The position numbers and the translations under genes are program-made. Shown in pieces: positions 22,101-31,110 of a stretch of 64,000 nucleotides of DNA (the first letter of the stretch is position 1; every line of letters begins with the position of its first letter). Source of the stretch: Shewanella phaeophyticola (GTDB lineage: Bacteria; Pseudomonadota; Gammaproteobacteria; Enterobacterales; Shewanellaceae); contig NZ_JAODOQ010000001.1 of NCBI RefSeq assembly GCF_025398315.1, positions 2,480,001 to 2,544,000 of the forward strand. Reading direction: 5' to 3'. The notes under the pieces are model-generated. The model was not told the origin of the DNA and did not search any database. It saw only the letters and a list, made by a program, of their open reading frames with translations.

Positions 22101-22235
22101 CGCCTGCTTGATGGTAAATTCAGGAAATTCGAGCTGGCCTAAACCCGTAAATGCCACACTACCGCCAATCAGCAGTAATAGCGTAAACATCCAGCTAATC
22201 ACTTTGTTGTTAATTGAGTACTCAGCAACACTCAT
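19153..22235 (-). CDS. RND efflux transporter permease (one frameshift near 20250)
   Basis: Inner-membrane resistance-nodulation-division pump of about 1028 residues, proton-driven, exporting drugs or other hydrophobic compounds through a tripartite complex. It has twelve predicted membrane segments in two halves with large periplasmic loops; conserved parts are GALIIALGMLVDNAIVITEG in the first half and LSLSGMVIKNGIVLVEQI in the second. The frame is lost at 20249-20252; one extra C (GGCCC) restores MENGPSPAAKIEARFYGED and joins the halves. Its start lies three bases after the adaptor stop, so the two are one operon. No outer-membrane channel gene is adjacent. The substrate is unknown. Confidence 0.93.
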
Positions 22236-22238
22236 CGC

Positions 22239-23318
22239 TTATACTCCTCGCTGCCAGTGTAATGGCTTGACCTTCATACCTGCGCTCAGCTGAGAGACAC
22301 CTGCGGCAACAACATAGTCACCTTTATTTAGGCCCGTTAATACCTCAACACCTTCATTGCTCACGCGTCCGAGAGTCACAGCTACAGGGCTAACAACACC
22401 GTTTTTTGGATCAAACCTCCACACCGTCACTTGGCCATTACTATCAGCTTTATCCACAGCGGCAATCGGAACAACTGCGGTAAAAACACTGTCATCAATC
22501 GACGTTTCACTGATCGTTAATTCAGCGCTCATACCAGGCAGTAAACGCACATCTTGAGGTTGAACTAATGAAAATACCACTTCGTACGCTTGGGTCCCGG
22601 GTGTCACTTGAGTAGAGTATTCTTTAAAACTGGCAATAAACTCCCTGTCGTTCATCGCGCTAAAGCGAACTTTGGCTTTTAAGTCGTGGTTCACTTTTTT
22701 TACATACTTGGCGACAATCGCTTCTGGTACTTGAATGCTAATATCCAATAAGTGATTATTTTGGAGAGTCAAAATACCTTGGTTAGCTTGTACTATTTGA
22801 TGGTTATCAACCATGCGCTTAGCAATGGTGCCACTAAAAGGCGCTTCAAGGCGGGTGTAACTGAGTTGATCTTTGGCGGCTTCTAAGGCCGCTTTAGCCG
22901 TTTTTAATTGTGCTTTGCTGCTATCAAAGGCCGCTTGAGAAATCAATTGACGGCTAAACATGGCTTGGTTACGGGTAAACTCTGCCGACAAAAACTCGTA
23001 ATTGGCTTCGCTCGTCATCAAATTATTTTTGGCATCACGATCATCTAACTTTGCCAGCAAATAACCTTGTTCAACCTGTTCGCCTTCAACAAGATCAAGT
23101 TTGACTAACTGGCCTGACACTCTAAACGATAATTCAGCACGACTATTAGCCGCCACTTTCGCAGGAAATTTATGTATTTGGTTAGCAGCAGATTCTGAGA
23201 CTTCAAATAATTTAACAGGCCGAATAACGTCTTTCTCTACGTTTTTTTCAGCTTGCGAACAACCAGCAAAAAACACAGAAACCAGCAATGTTAGCGGTAA
23301 CATTGAGTGATATTTCAT
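22239..23318 (-). CDS. RND efflux adaptor (membrane fusion protein, lipoprotein)
   Basis: Periplasmic adaptor of the AcrA/HlyD type that links the permease to an outer-membrane channel. It has a lipoprotein signal (LLVSVFFAGCSQ), a lipoyl half-motif (VSGQLVKLDLVEGEQVEQG, about residues 60-80), an alpha-hairpin (about 95-150), the second lipoyl half (LEAPFSGTIAKR), and beta-barrel and membrane-proximal domains. I chose ATG 23318, preceded by AAGGA at 8 nt; the reading frame extends further upstream but without export signal. It is the first gene of the efflux operon and is divergent from a LysR regulator. Confidence 0.9.
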   Translation of the reverse strand: MKYHSMLPLTLLVSVFFAGCSQAEKNVEKDVIRPVKLFEVSESAANQIHKFPAKVAANSRAELSFRVSGQLVKLDLVEGEQVEQGYLLAKLDDRDAKNNLMTSEANYEFLSAEFTRNQAMFSRQLISQAAFDSSKAQLKTAKAALEAAKDQLSYTRLEAPFSGTIAKRMVDNHQIVQANQGILTLQNNHLLDISIQVPEAIVAKYVKKVNHDLKAKVRFSAMNDREFIASFKEYSTQVTPGTQAYEVVFSLVQPQDVRLLPGMSAELTISETSIDDSVFTAVVPIAAVDKADSNGQVTVWRFDPKNGVVSPVAVTLGRVSNEGVEVLTGLNKGDYVVAAGVSQLSAGMKVKPLHWQRGV

Positions 23319-23505
23319 CGAAAAAATCCTTGGTGAAAGTAATGCAACAGACATTGATATATAGATAGTAAGTCCGAAGGGGATAAATATTGACATAAGT
23401 ACGACAACAATACGCTGATTTACAGTTGCATTAAACGGGTTTGTTTGGGAATATCAATCCCATTATTTGAGTTTGACTTTCCCGTCACAATTTAGAGCAC
23501 AATGA

Positions 23506-24429
23506 ATGAAAACCGAAGACATTGCCTTATTTCACCGTATTGTCGAAACCGGCAGCATACTTGAAGCCGCAAACCTACTCAACTTACCAAAATCAACCGT
23601 CAGTCGGCGGTTAATTTCTTTAGAGGATTCATTAAATATTAAGCTGTTTCATCGCTTAAGCCGTTCTATTTCGTTAACATCTGCTGGCAGTCAGTTTTAC
23701 CAAAAAACTTTAACAATGTTGGCAGATCTTGAGCAAACCTTAGCAGAAATCACTGACACCAAAGCGGAGTTAACTGCTCATTTACGTATCTTAATATTTC
23801 CTGTGCCACAAATAATGAATGTGATCAGCAAAATATTTGCTTTTATGGATGAAAACCCAAAAGTCTCTATTGAGATCATCACCAGCACAGAGCCACTCGA
23901 TATGGTGCGTAACAACATTGACATAGCATTCATGATCAATGAAACCTTTACCGAATTTGATATGGTGGCCAAACCCATCCTCAGTGAAACAATGTGCTTT
24001 TTTGCCAGCCCAGAATACCTCGCAAAAGCAGGAGTGCCGCTAAAACTTGCTGATATTGAGCAACATAATTCCATATTATTTCGTTTTCCAAACGGTAAGA
24101 CGTTCAGCGAAGTGCCGTTAGCCAATGATGTTTTGCAAGCGGTAAAAGGCAACCTGTGTACCAATAGCATTCATCTCGCTTATGAAGCCACTCGGCTAGG
24201 TAGAGGGATCGGTTATTTACCAGAAGGTTTATGTGTAGAGGATGTGCAACAAGGTAAACTGGTGCGCTTATTTGATGATTTACCTCCCTATATTGGGGTG
24301 GTGTATTTAGTTTATCCGTCACGACGCTTTTTTAATTTAACAGGGCAACGCTTATTAAATTTCATGCAAACTGAGCTTCCACTGCAAAACACACCCCATT
24401 CAAATGTGGGTGCCAAACCCTGGATTTAA
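23506..24429 (+). CDS. LysR-family transcriptional regulator
   Basis: A 307-residue LysR-type regulator with an N-terminal winged helix-turn-helix (ILEAANLLNLPKSTVSRRLI, residues about 17-36) and a C-terminal effector-binding domain (about 90-295). It stands back to back with the RND operon across a 187-bp intergenic region, the usual arrangement for control of a neighbouring target, so it probably regulates the pump and itself. The effector is unknown. It converges with scpB with only 21 bp between the stops. Confidence 0.88.
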   Translation: MKTEDIALFHRIVETGSILEAANLLNLPKSTVSRRLISLEDSLNIKLFHRLSRSISLTSAGSQFYQKTLTMLADLEQTLAEITDTKAELTAHLRILIFPVPQIMNVISKIFAFMDENPKVSIEIITSTEPLDMVRNNIDIAFMINETFTEFDMVAKPILSETMCFFASPEYLAKAGVPLKLADIEQHNSILFRFPNGKTFSEVPLANDVLQAVKGNLCTNSIHLAYEATRLGRGIGYLPEGLCVEDVQQGKLVRLFDDLPPYIGVVYLVYPSRRFFNLTGQRLLNFMQTELPLQNTPHSNVGAKPWI

Positions 24430-24450
24430 CCGTTCGCTCAAAAAACTAGA

Positions 24451-25095
24451 TTAGGTATTATTTGCTAGGTTCTGTTGATTGTTATCACTATCATTTTGTT
24501 CACTGTCATCATCAGGCAATGGTTCATCGAGGGCGATACTGGCCTTATCAAACAATGCCTGCAATGATGCAACATCGGTTAGCGCCGGTAAATCTGCCAA
24601 TTTTTTTAAACTAAAGTAATCTAAAAATTGATGGGTTGTGGCATACAGGGCTGGTCGGCCGGGCACTTCTTTATGGCCAACCACTTTAATCCAATGGCGA
24701 TCAAGTAAGTTCTTAATAATATGGCTGCTAATGGCCACACCACGAATTTGCTCAATATCACCACGAGTCACCGGCTGGCGATATGCAATAACGGCAAGCG
24801 TTTCCATAGTGGCACGTGAATACTTAGGCGCTTTCTCTTGCCATAGCGGCTGTAAAAATGGACTCAGAATTTCTTGTGTTTGGAACCGATAACCGCTGGC
24901 GACTTTAACCAGCTGCACTCCACGGTCTTGATAATCTTGTTGTAACTCATCAAGAGCGTCTTGAATACGCACGCGCGACACAGTAAATTCGGCCAATACG
25001 GTTTCGTTTAATGCCTTGACGGTTAAAGGCTTACCCAATACAAACAAACTGGCTTCGATTAGTTGTTTTAATTGAATGGCATTAATTTGATTCAT
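24451..25095 (-). CDS. scpB: Segregation and condensation protein B
   Basis: Kleisin-associated winged-helix protein that binds ScpA in the SMC-ScpAB chromosome organiser. Two winged-helix domains are visible; the second contains the conserved ETLAVIAYRQPVTRGDIEQI and IRGVAISSHIIKNLLDRHWI region. The C-terminus is acidic (DEPLPDDDSEQNDSDNN) and probably disordered. It follows scpA by 35 bp in the same operon. Having ScpAB in a gammaproteobacterium that most likely uses MukBEF elsewhere is common in Shewanella relatives. Confidence 0.92.
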   Translation of the reverse strand: MNQINAIQLKQLIEASLFVLGKPLTVKALNETVLAEFTVSRVRIQDALDELQQDYQDRGVQLVKVASGYRFQTQEILSPFLQPLWQEKAPKYSRATMETLAVIAYRQPVTRGDIEQIRGVAISSHIIKNLLDRHWIKVVGHKEVPGRPALYATTHQFLDYFSLKKLADLPALTDVASLQALFDKASIALDEPLPDDDSEQNDSDNNQQNLANNT

Positions 25096-25130
25096 AGCAC
25101 CTAGGACTCAATAACAATGGTAAACGGCCG

Positions 25131-25919
25131 TTAAAACGCTTTAACATAAATAGGTGAAAATGGCTCATTTTGTACAAGTTCAACCAGCAACTCTTTCACC
25201 AGCTCCATTAACGCTAAAAAGCTGACAACAACGCCAGCACGACCTTCAGTTACATCAAATAGACGCTCAAAACCAATAAAGTCAGTGCTCGATAACATGG
25301 CCAAAATCTGGCTCATGCGCTCACGGGTTGAAAGTTGTTCACGTTTTACATGATGGTCTTCATTCGCATCAATGCGTTTTAACACTTCACCAAATGCGCG
25401 AGCAATATCGGCTAACGACACTTCAGGTGGCACCACAACAGGTTTAATGCCCGGCGCAGCAACCACAGAGGCTTGAAACACATCGCGATCAATACGAGGC
25501 AGTTCATCTAAATCGGCTGCAGCTTGCTTAATCACTTCATAGGCTTTTAACTGCCGGATGAGCACCACACGAGGATCTTCTTCCTCGCCATCTTCACTGG
25601 CCATTTTAGGCAATAATAATCTCGATTTAATTTCGGCTAAGGTGGCCGCCATCACCAAATAATCTGCGGCCAACTCAATACGTGCTTCGGTTAAAATCTC
25701 AATGTAGGCCAAATATTGATGAGTAATTTGCTGAATAGGCAAATCGACTACATCGAGCTTTTGTTTACGAATTAAATACAACAGTAAATCCAAAGTGCCT
25801 TCAAAGGTTTCTAAAAATACTTCTAGCGCTTCTGGCGGAATAAACAAGTCTACCGGCATGCTGTCCATCGCTTGGCCACGTACGACTGCTAGCGGAAGGC
25901 TTTGTTGAGTGCCTTGCAT
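25131..25919 (-). CDS. scpA: Segregation and condensation protein A
   Basis: Kleisin subunit that closes the SMC ring for chromosome condensation and segregation. The signature is FEGTLDLLLYLIRKQKLDVV near residues 38-57, followed by ADYLVMAATLAEIKSRLLLP and a C-terminal winged helix (VVVSFLALMELVKELLVELV). The start ATG has AAGGGA 6 nt upstream. It sits between yciO and scpB, reading in the order rnm, yciO, scpA, scpB, which is a conserved gammaproteobacterial string. Confidence 0.94.
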   Translation of the reverse strand: MQGTQQSLPLAVVRGQAMDSMPVDLFIPPEALEVFLETFEGTLDLLLYLIRKQKLDVVDLPIQQITHQYLAYIEILTEARIELAADYLVMAATLAEIKSRLLLPKMASEDGEEEDPRVVLIRQLKAYEVIKQAAADLDELPRIDRDVFQASVVAAPGIKPVVVPPEVSLADIARAFGEVLKRIDANEDHHVKREQLSTRERMSQILAMLSSTDFIGFERLFDVTEGRAGVVVSFLALMELVKELLVELVQNEPFSPIYVKAF

Positions 25920-25952
25920 GATTATCCCTTTGGATTCAGTTTAGACAAACGC

Positions 25953-26574
25953 TTATTCAAACGTGCTGGTATCACCAGCACCACGTCGTAAAATCACCAC
26001 GTCGTCTTCCGACATATCTATCACTGTGGTTTGATTTTCTGGCAAATAGCCACCATGAATAATGCCATCAACTTGATGCTCTAAAATATCGCGAATATGC
26101 TCAGGATCTGACTCAGCAAACTCTTCATTTGGCATCACCAAACTGGTGCTCATCATTGGCTCATCCAGCGCTTCAAGCAGTGCTAATGCAATCAAGTTAT
26201 TTGGCACACGGATACCAATAGTGCGTTTTTTATCGCACTGTAAACGGCGCGGCACTTCTTTAGTCGCTTTAAAAATAAAGGTATATGGCACATGGAGTGC
26301 AGCTTTTAAGTAAGCGATACGCTTGATTGTCAACTCTAGCAAAGTTAGCCAGCTCAGATAAGTCCCGGCACATTAACGAAAAGTTAGTGTCGTTTTCAAT
26401 CTGACGAATACGCACCATGCGTGTCATGGCATTTTTGTCGCCAATCATACAACCTAATGCATAACCCGAGTCGGTAGGATATACAATTACCCCACCTTGT
26501 TTAAGAATCGCCACTGCTTGGTTTATTAACCGTGCTTGTGGGTTTTCATCGTGAATATAGAAAAATTGACTCAT
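25953..26574 (-). CDS. yciO: Sua5/YciO/YrdC-family protein YciO (one frameshift near 26289)
   Basis: YrdC-domain protein related to the threonylcarbamoyl-AMP synthase used for tRNA t6A, of uncertain own activity; about 206 residues as in E. coli. It starts MSQFFYIHDENPQARLINQA at an ATGA overlap with rnm, and contains the nucleotide-binding segment VIVYPTDSGYALGC. The frame breaks at 26287-26292 (coding TGTGCC); restoring GGCCC gives SCTPGPYTFIFKATKEVPRR, the canonical P-G-P-Y-T-F-I motif. The C-terminal part (TVIDMSEDDVVILRRGAGD) is also family-typical. Confidence 0.93.
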
Positions 26575-27431
26575 GTCCGTTCCATCCAATTTTGAGATTG
26601 CCAAACCCACTCAACACCTTGGGGTTGGTATAAGTTTTTGCCTAGTTCAATCCAATTACTAGGAAAATGAAAATCACTGCCTACAGACGCAAGCAGGTTA
26701 TTGAGTTTACTGAGTGCAATAAGGTTATTTCGATCGTCCAGCGTTTGCTGACCCAAAATAACTTCCATTGCATCGCCGCCCGCTTCTGCATATTCGCGCA
26801 CTAAACGCTTGAGCCACTTTGCCGACAATTTATAACCACTTGGGTGCGCAAGCACTGCAACACCGCCCGCCTGATGAATATGTTCAATGGCAGCGGCCAT
26901 GTCGCCCCAATTATTGGGTACATACCCTGTTTTACCGCGGGCTAAATACTTTTTAAACACACTGGGCATATCTGTTGCGTGGCCGTTATCAGCTAACCAA
27001 CGTGCATAATGTCCACGGCTTAACGCGGCATCACCAGCAATCGCTTTGGCGCCTTCATAAGCCCCTTCAATACCTGCTTTGGCTAAGCGTTCGCCAATTT
27101 CTTGGGCGCGCACTTCACGCAGTTGACGTTGATGCGTTAAAAAGTCCAATAACCCTGTATGGGTAATATCGACGTTAAGTCCAACAATATGAATATCAAA
27201 ACTGTTCCAGCGAGTCGAGATTTCACAGCCGTTAATCAACTTTAATGGCGTTGCATGTGCTTGGTTTGCAATATGCGCTTCAGCTAAGCCATCAACCGTG
27301 TCATGATCGGTAATGGCAAACATCTCGACCCCCTTTTCAATGGCGCGAGAAATTAATTGAGTTGGTGTCAGTTGACCGTCTGATGCAGTCGTGTGGCTAT
27401 GAAGATCGGCCAATAGAGTCTCTGTAATCAT
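26571..27431 (-). CDS. rnm: 5'-3' exoribonuclease RNase AM (PHP phosphoesterase, formerly TrpH/YciV)
   Basis: PHP-domain phosphoesterase; the E. coli homologue matures 5' ends of rRNAs and degrades short RNAs and pAp. Metal-binding motifs are ADLHSHTTASDG (residues about 7-18), FAITDHDTVDGL (about 39-50), LAHPSGYKL and GSDFHFP near the C-terminus. The ATG at 27431 is the best start (MITETLLADLHSHT); eight residues of possible extension are not conserved. It lies divergent to the trp operon, as in E. coli, and overlaps yciO by the ATGA junction. Confidence 0.92.
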   Translation of the reverse strand: MITETLLADLHSHTTASDGQLTPTQLISRAIEKGVEMFAITDHDTVDGLAEAHIANQAHATPLKLINGCEISTRWNSFDIHIVGLNVDITHTGLLDFLTHQRQLREVRAQEIGERLAKAGIEGAYEGAKAIAGDAALSRGHYARWLADNGHATDMPSVFKKYLARGKTGYVPNNWGDMAAAIEHIHQAGGVAVLAHPSGYKLSAKWLKRLVREYAEAGGDAMEVILGQQTLDDRNNLIALSKLNNLLASVGSDFHFPSNWIELGKNLYQPQGVEWVWQSQNWMERT

Positions 27432-27592
27432 CTGTTTATTGTACAAGAATACCAATAAAAATACTGCTGGGATTAATGATTAAATCTGAGCAAATACCCA
27501 CTATTTTTAGACTAACATCGTGCTTTGCGTTCAATAAATCATCAACAGATACGACTCAACACATTTTTTAATGGTTTTTGAGTAATATTCAA

Positions 27593-27648
27593 TTGACTTT
27601 AATGTCCAGCTGGGTTTTCCTATAGGCACGAAAGATGAACCCTATAAT
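27593..27648 (+). promoter_or_regulatory. Probable trp promoter region
   Basis: A TTGACT box lies at 27593, but the nearest -10 candidates are poor (TATAGG at a 22-bp distance) and a perfect TATAAT at 27643 has no matching -35 and would leave almost no leader before trpL. I could not identify a clear TrpR operator. The promoter must lie in this 200-bp stretch between rnm and trpL, but its exact position is unresolved. Confidence 0.3.
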
Positions 27649-27659
27649 AGCGATTAACA

Positions 27660-27716
27660 ATGACACACTCTTTAGCTTCATTACACATTACTTGGTGGTG
27701 GCACTTCCCAAATTAA
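27660..27716 (+). CDS. trpL: trp operon leader peptide with three consecutive Trp codons
   Basis: An 18-residue reading frame, MTHSLASLHITWWWHFPN, contains TGG TGG TGG and ends 49 nt before a strong terminator hairpin. This is the classic attenuator arrangement: ribosome stalling at the Trp codons when charged tRNA-Trp is scarce lets transcription continue into trpE. The ribosome-binding site is weak. No in-frame start exists further upstream because of a TAG at 27648. Confidence 0.88.
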   Translation: MTHSLASLHITWWWHFPN

Positions 27717-27765
27717 CGGGTGGTGTGAAGCGTTGTGCTCATTTTAAGAGACAAGATTTTACCAA

Positions 27766-27795
27766 AAAGCCCGCAGAAATGTGGGCTTTATTGTT
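27766..27795 (+). terminator. trp attenuator terminator
   Basis: AAAGCCCGCA and TGTGGGCTTT form a 10-bp stem (one G-U) with a GAAA loop, followed by a partly T-rich run (ATTGTTATTTG). It lies between trpL and trpE and is the expected 3:4 attenuator stem. Confidence 0.85.
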
Positions 27796-27878
27796 ATTTG
27801 ACCTATAGGATTACCGGGTTAAACAACAGTTAAGGCGAACCAGATGATAAACATAATTACTCAAGGAGCGGCAGCATA

Positions 27879-29434
27879 GTGACCACACAATCTCAACTCG
27901 CTCAGGTTAGTACGCAAAAACAGGCGTTAACCTACCATACTGATCCACTTAATCTGTATCAGCATGTCACCCAAAACGCGCCGCATACTATGCTGCTTGA
28001 ATCCGCCGAAGTCGAAAGTAAAGATCACCTTAAAAGCATCGTGTTAACCCATGCAGCAATGATGATCCGCTGTGACGGTTATCAACTGACGTTTAGCGCC
28101 CTAACCGATAATGGCGCCAGCTTACTTGAGCCAATTGCCACATTTTTTAGCCACGCAGGCTTACAACGTCAGCCAAATCAATTAATCGTGACCTTGCAAA
28201 AAGCCACTGAGCTACAAGATGAAGATGCACGCTTAAAATCAACATCACCGCTTGATGGTTTACGTATGTTTGTGCAGCACATTCACACAAACAATGAAGT
28301 TAAATTTGAAGACTTATTTTTAGGTGGTGTACTGGCTTATGACTTAATTGACACAGTTGAGCCACTTCCTGCAGCGCCTAATGCTAATAATGATTGCCCA
28401 GATTATTTGTTCTACCTAGCAGAAACCTTGATATTAATTGATCATCAAACACAACAAGCTGACATTGTGAGTCATCAGTTCAATCAAGACTCAGCCATTA
28501 AAACGCACCTGCAAGCGCAAGTCGACACAGTCAGTTTACAATGCACAACATTAGATGATGTTGCAGCGCTAAAGCCCATCGATGCAGACACTGGCGTAAA
28601 TATCAGTGACGAGCAATTCAAAAAAACAGTAGTAGATTTAAAAGAGCACATTGTCGCAGGCGATATTTTCCAGGTCGTGCCGTCGCGTTGTTTCAACTTA
28701 CCTTGCCCAAATACACTAGGGGCATATCGCGCCTTAAGACTGACCAATCCAAGCCCTTATATGTTTTATTTCCGCGGCTCTGATTTCACCCTATTTGGTG
28801 CATCGCCAGAAAGCGCCTTAAAATACGACGCGGCCAGCAATCAGGTAGAAGTGTATCCGATTGCCGGCACCCGCAAACGCGGTAAAAATGCTCAAGGTGA
28901 TATCGATTTTGATTTAGACAGCCGCATTGAACTTGAACTGCGTTTAGATAAAAAAGAGTTATCTGAGCACCTTATGTTGGTCGACTTGGCCGTAACGACA
29001 TTGCCCGTATTAGCCAAAGTGGCAGTCGTAAAGTGGCCGAATTACTTAAAGTAGACCGTTACTCGCACGTGATGCATTTAGTCAGTCGAGTCACTGGTCA
29101 GTTACGTCTGGACTTAGACGCATTACATGCTTACCAGGCCTGTATGAACATGGGCACATTAGTCGGCGCGCCAAAAGTACGTGCATCTCAATTAGTGCGC
29201 GAAGCTGAACAAGCCCGTCGTGGCAGTTATGGTGGGGCTGTGGGTTATGTTAACGGTTTAGGCGATATGGACACCTGTATTGTAATCCGCTCAGCCTTTG
29301 TTAAAAATGACGTTGCTTATATTCAAGCCGGTGCCGGAGTGGTGTTTGACTCAGACCCACAAGCCGAAGCCGATGAAACCCGTCAAAAAGCCCAGGCCGT
29401 GATTTCTGCCATCAAAATGGGAGGTGGACTATGA
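27879..29434 (+). CDS. trpE: Anthranilate synthase component I (one frameshift near 28990)
   Basis: Chorismate-converting subunit that makes anthranilate with ammonia supplied by TrpG; first step of tryptophan synthesis. About 518 residues, GTG start with AAGGAG 10 nt upstream. The N-terminal feedback site includes [11 protein letters not shown], with catalytic core [28 protein letters not shown] and [11 protein letters not shown]. The frame is lost at 28988-28991 where GGCC stands for GGCCC; one C restores [20 protein letters not shown], a universally conserved TrpE motif. The stop overlaps the trpG start (ATGA). Confidence 0.96.
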
Positions 29435-30067
29435 GCAACACGACCGCACAACCGGGCGCTAAAATGAAATTATATCTACTCGACAACTTCGACTCGTTTA
29501 CTTACAACCTGGTGGATCAATTTCGCAGTTTAGGTTGTGAAGTATTAATTTACCGTAACGATGTCAGCGCCGACTATTTAGCAAATAAACTGATTAACGA
29601 AACCAGTAAAGCGGCTTTGGTATTATCGCCAGGCTACAGGTGCCCCGCACGAAGCGGGCTGCATGATGGAATTAATTGGTAAAGTGGCCGGAAAAGTGCC
29701 CATATTAGGTATTTGTTTAGGCCATCAAGCGCTGGCCGAGTATTACGGTGGTAAAGTAGAGCGCGCACCATTTGTGGTTCATGGCAAAGCCAGCCCAACC
29801 ATTCATAATGGCACTGGCGTATTTGCAAATTTACCCTCGCCGCTGCCAGTTGCCCGTTACCACAGCCTAGTAGCCACCCGTGTACCCGATTGCCTTGAGG
29901 TCATAGCCACCACAGAAGACATGCCAATGGCACTGTTACATCCACAGCATCAAGCCATAGGATTTCAGTTTCATCCAGAATCGATATTAACCACTTTAGG
30001 CAGCCAATTACTGACCCAAACATTGGCTTATTTAACCCAAGACAACACCGCTAGTGGAGGCGCATAA
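29431..30067 (+). CDS. trpG: Anthranilate synthase component II, glutamine amidotransferase (one frameshift near 29635)
   Basis: Class I glutamine amidotransferase that feeds ammonia to TrpE, about 211 residues; not fused to TrpD, unlike E. coli. It contains [16 protein letters not shown], the nucleophile-elbow [15 protein letters not shown] (catalytic Cys) and [10 protein letters not shown] (His and Glu of the triad). The frame shifts at 29632-29637, where GGCTAC stands in place of GGCCC; restoring this gives [19 protein letters not shown] with the canonical S-P-G-P-G-x-P oxyanion motif. The stop overlaps the trpD start (TAATG). Confidence 0.95.
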
Positions 30068-31110
30068 TGGCAAACTTACAACCTTTATTCGACCACCTTT
30101 ATCAAGGTGAGCAACTCAGTCGTGAGCAGGCCGCCCAGCTGTTTAGCCATATCATTGCCGGCGAAATGGAACCGGCCACCATGGCAGGCATGTTAGTCGC
30201 GTTAAAGATGCGCGGCGAAACCATTGATGAAATCACTGGTGCTGCTGATGCATTAAGACAAGCCGCCAAGCCTTTCCCTCGCTCTGCAGCATCGATTGAA
30301 AGCGGTATTGTCGATATTGTCGGCACAGGTGGCGATGGCTATAACACTATTAATATTTCAACCACCGCGGCCTTTGTGGCGGCCGCTGCTGGCGCTAAAG
30401 TGGCCAAACATGGCAACCGCAGTGTATCGAGTAAGTCGGGCTCGTCTGACTTATTATCTCATTGCGGCATCGCACTCACCATGGCTCCTGAAGCCGCAAG
30501 CCAATGTTTAGATAAATTGGGATTATGTTTTTTATTTGCTCCGCATTATCACGGCGGTGTCAGACATGCAGTACCGGTTAGAGCTGCACTCAAAACCCGC
30601 ACCATTTTTAATGTACTTGAATCATTAATTAACCCTGCCAAGCCTGAGTCAATGCTACTTGGGGTTTACAAACTCGAGTTAATAGAACCGATTGCCCAAG
30701 TGCTTAATGCCCTTGGGGTTAAACGCGCCATGGTGGTGTACGGCAGCGGCTTAGATGAAGTGGCTCTGCACGATATTACCCATGTCGCAGAACTAAAAGA
30801 CGGCACTGTACGTACTTATCAGCTCACCCCTGAAGACCTTGGGGTCACGCGCGCTGATATCACCGCGCTAACAGGCGGCGAGCCAAGTGACAATGCACTG
30901 ATTACTCAAGCCATTTTACAAGGTCAAGGCCAGGGTGCTCATCGTGATGCTGTTGCCATCAATGCTGGCTGCGCCTTGTATGTTAGCGGCATTTGCGACT
31001 CTGTTGCGCAAGGTACACAGTTAGCATTAGCCACATTAGCCACAGGCAAAGCCTATACACTTTTAACTGATTTAGCCGCTGCAAGCCAAGCTGGAGAAAA
31101 CAATGAGTAA
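30067..31110 (+). CDS. trpD: Anthranilate phosphoribosyltransferase
   Basis: Transfers phosphoribose from PRPP to anthranilate, 347 residues. The PRPP-binding motif is GTGGDGYNTINISTT (about residues 87-101), followed by KHGNRSVSSKSGSSDLL, and the product site includes LFAPHYHGGVRHAVPVR. The C-terminal helical part contains VYGSGLDEVALHDIT. It is a single-domain enzyme with near-zero spacing to trpG and an 8-bp overlap with trpCF. Confidence 0.97.
   Translation: MANLQPLFDHLYQGEQLSREQAAQLFSHIIAGEMEPATMAGMLVALKMRGETIDEITGAADALRQAAKPFPRSAASIESGIVDIVGTGGDGYNTINISTTAAFVAAAAGAKVAKHGNRSVSSKSGSSDLLSHCGIALTMAPEAASQCLDKLGLCFLFAPHYHGGVRHAVPVRAALKTRTIFNVLESLINPAKPESMLLGVYKLELIEPIAQVLNALGVKRAMVVYGSGLDEVALHDITHVAELKDGTVRTYQLTPEDLGVTRADITALTGGEPSDNALITQAILQGQGQGAHRDAVAINAGCALYVSGICDSVAQGTQLALATLATGKAYTLLTDLAAASQAGENNE

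Noticed and set aside
27635..27757. A longer leader reading frame starting at the ATG at 27635
   Set aside because: It is in another frame and lacks the Trp codons; the frame from 27660 carries them and ends in the right place.
28980..29640. Programmed ribosomal frameshifting in trpE and trpG
   Set aside because: The sites lack slippery heptamers and downstream structures, several unrelated genes show the same kind of break, and restoring GGCCC repairs them all.
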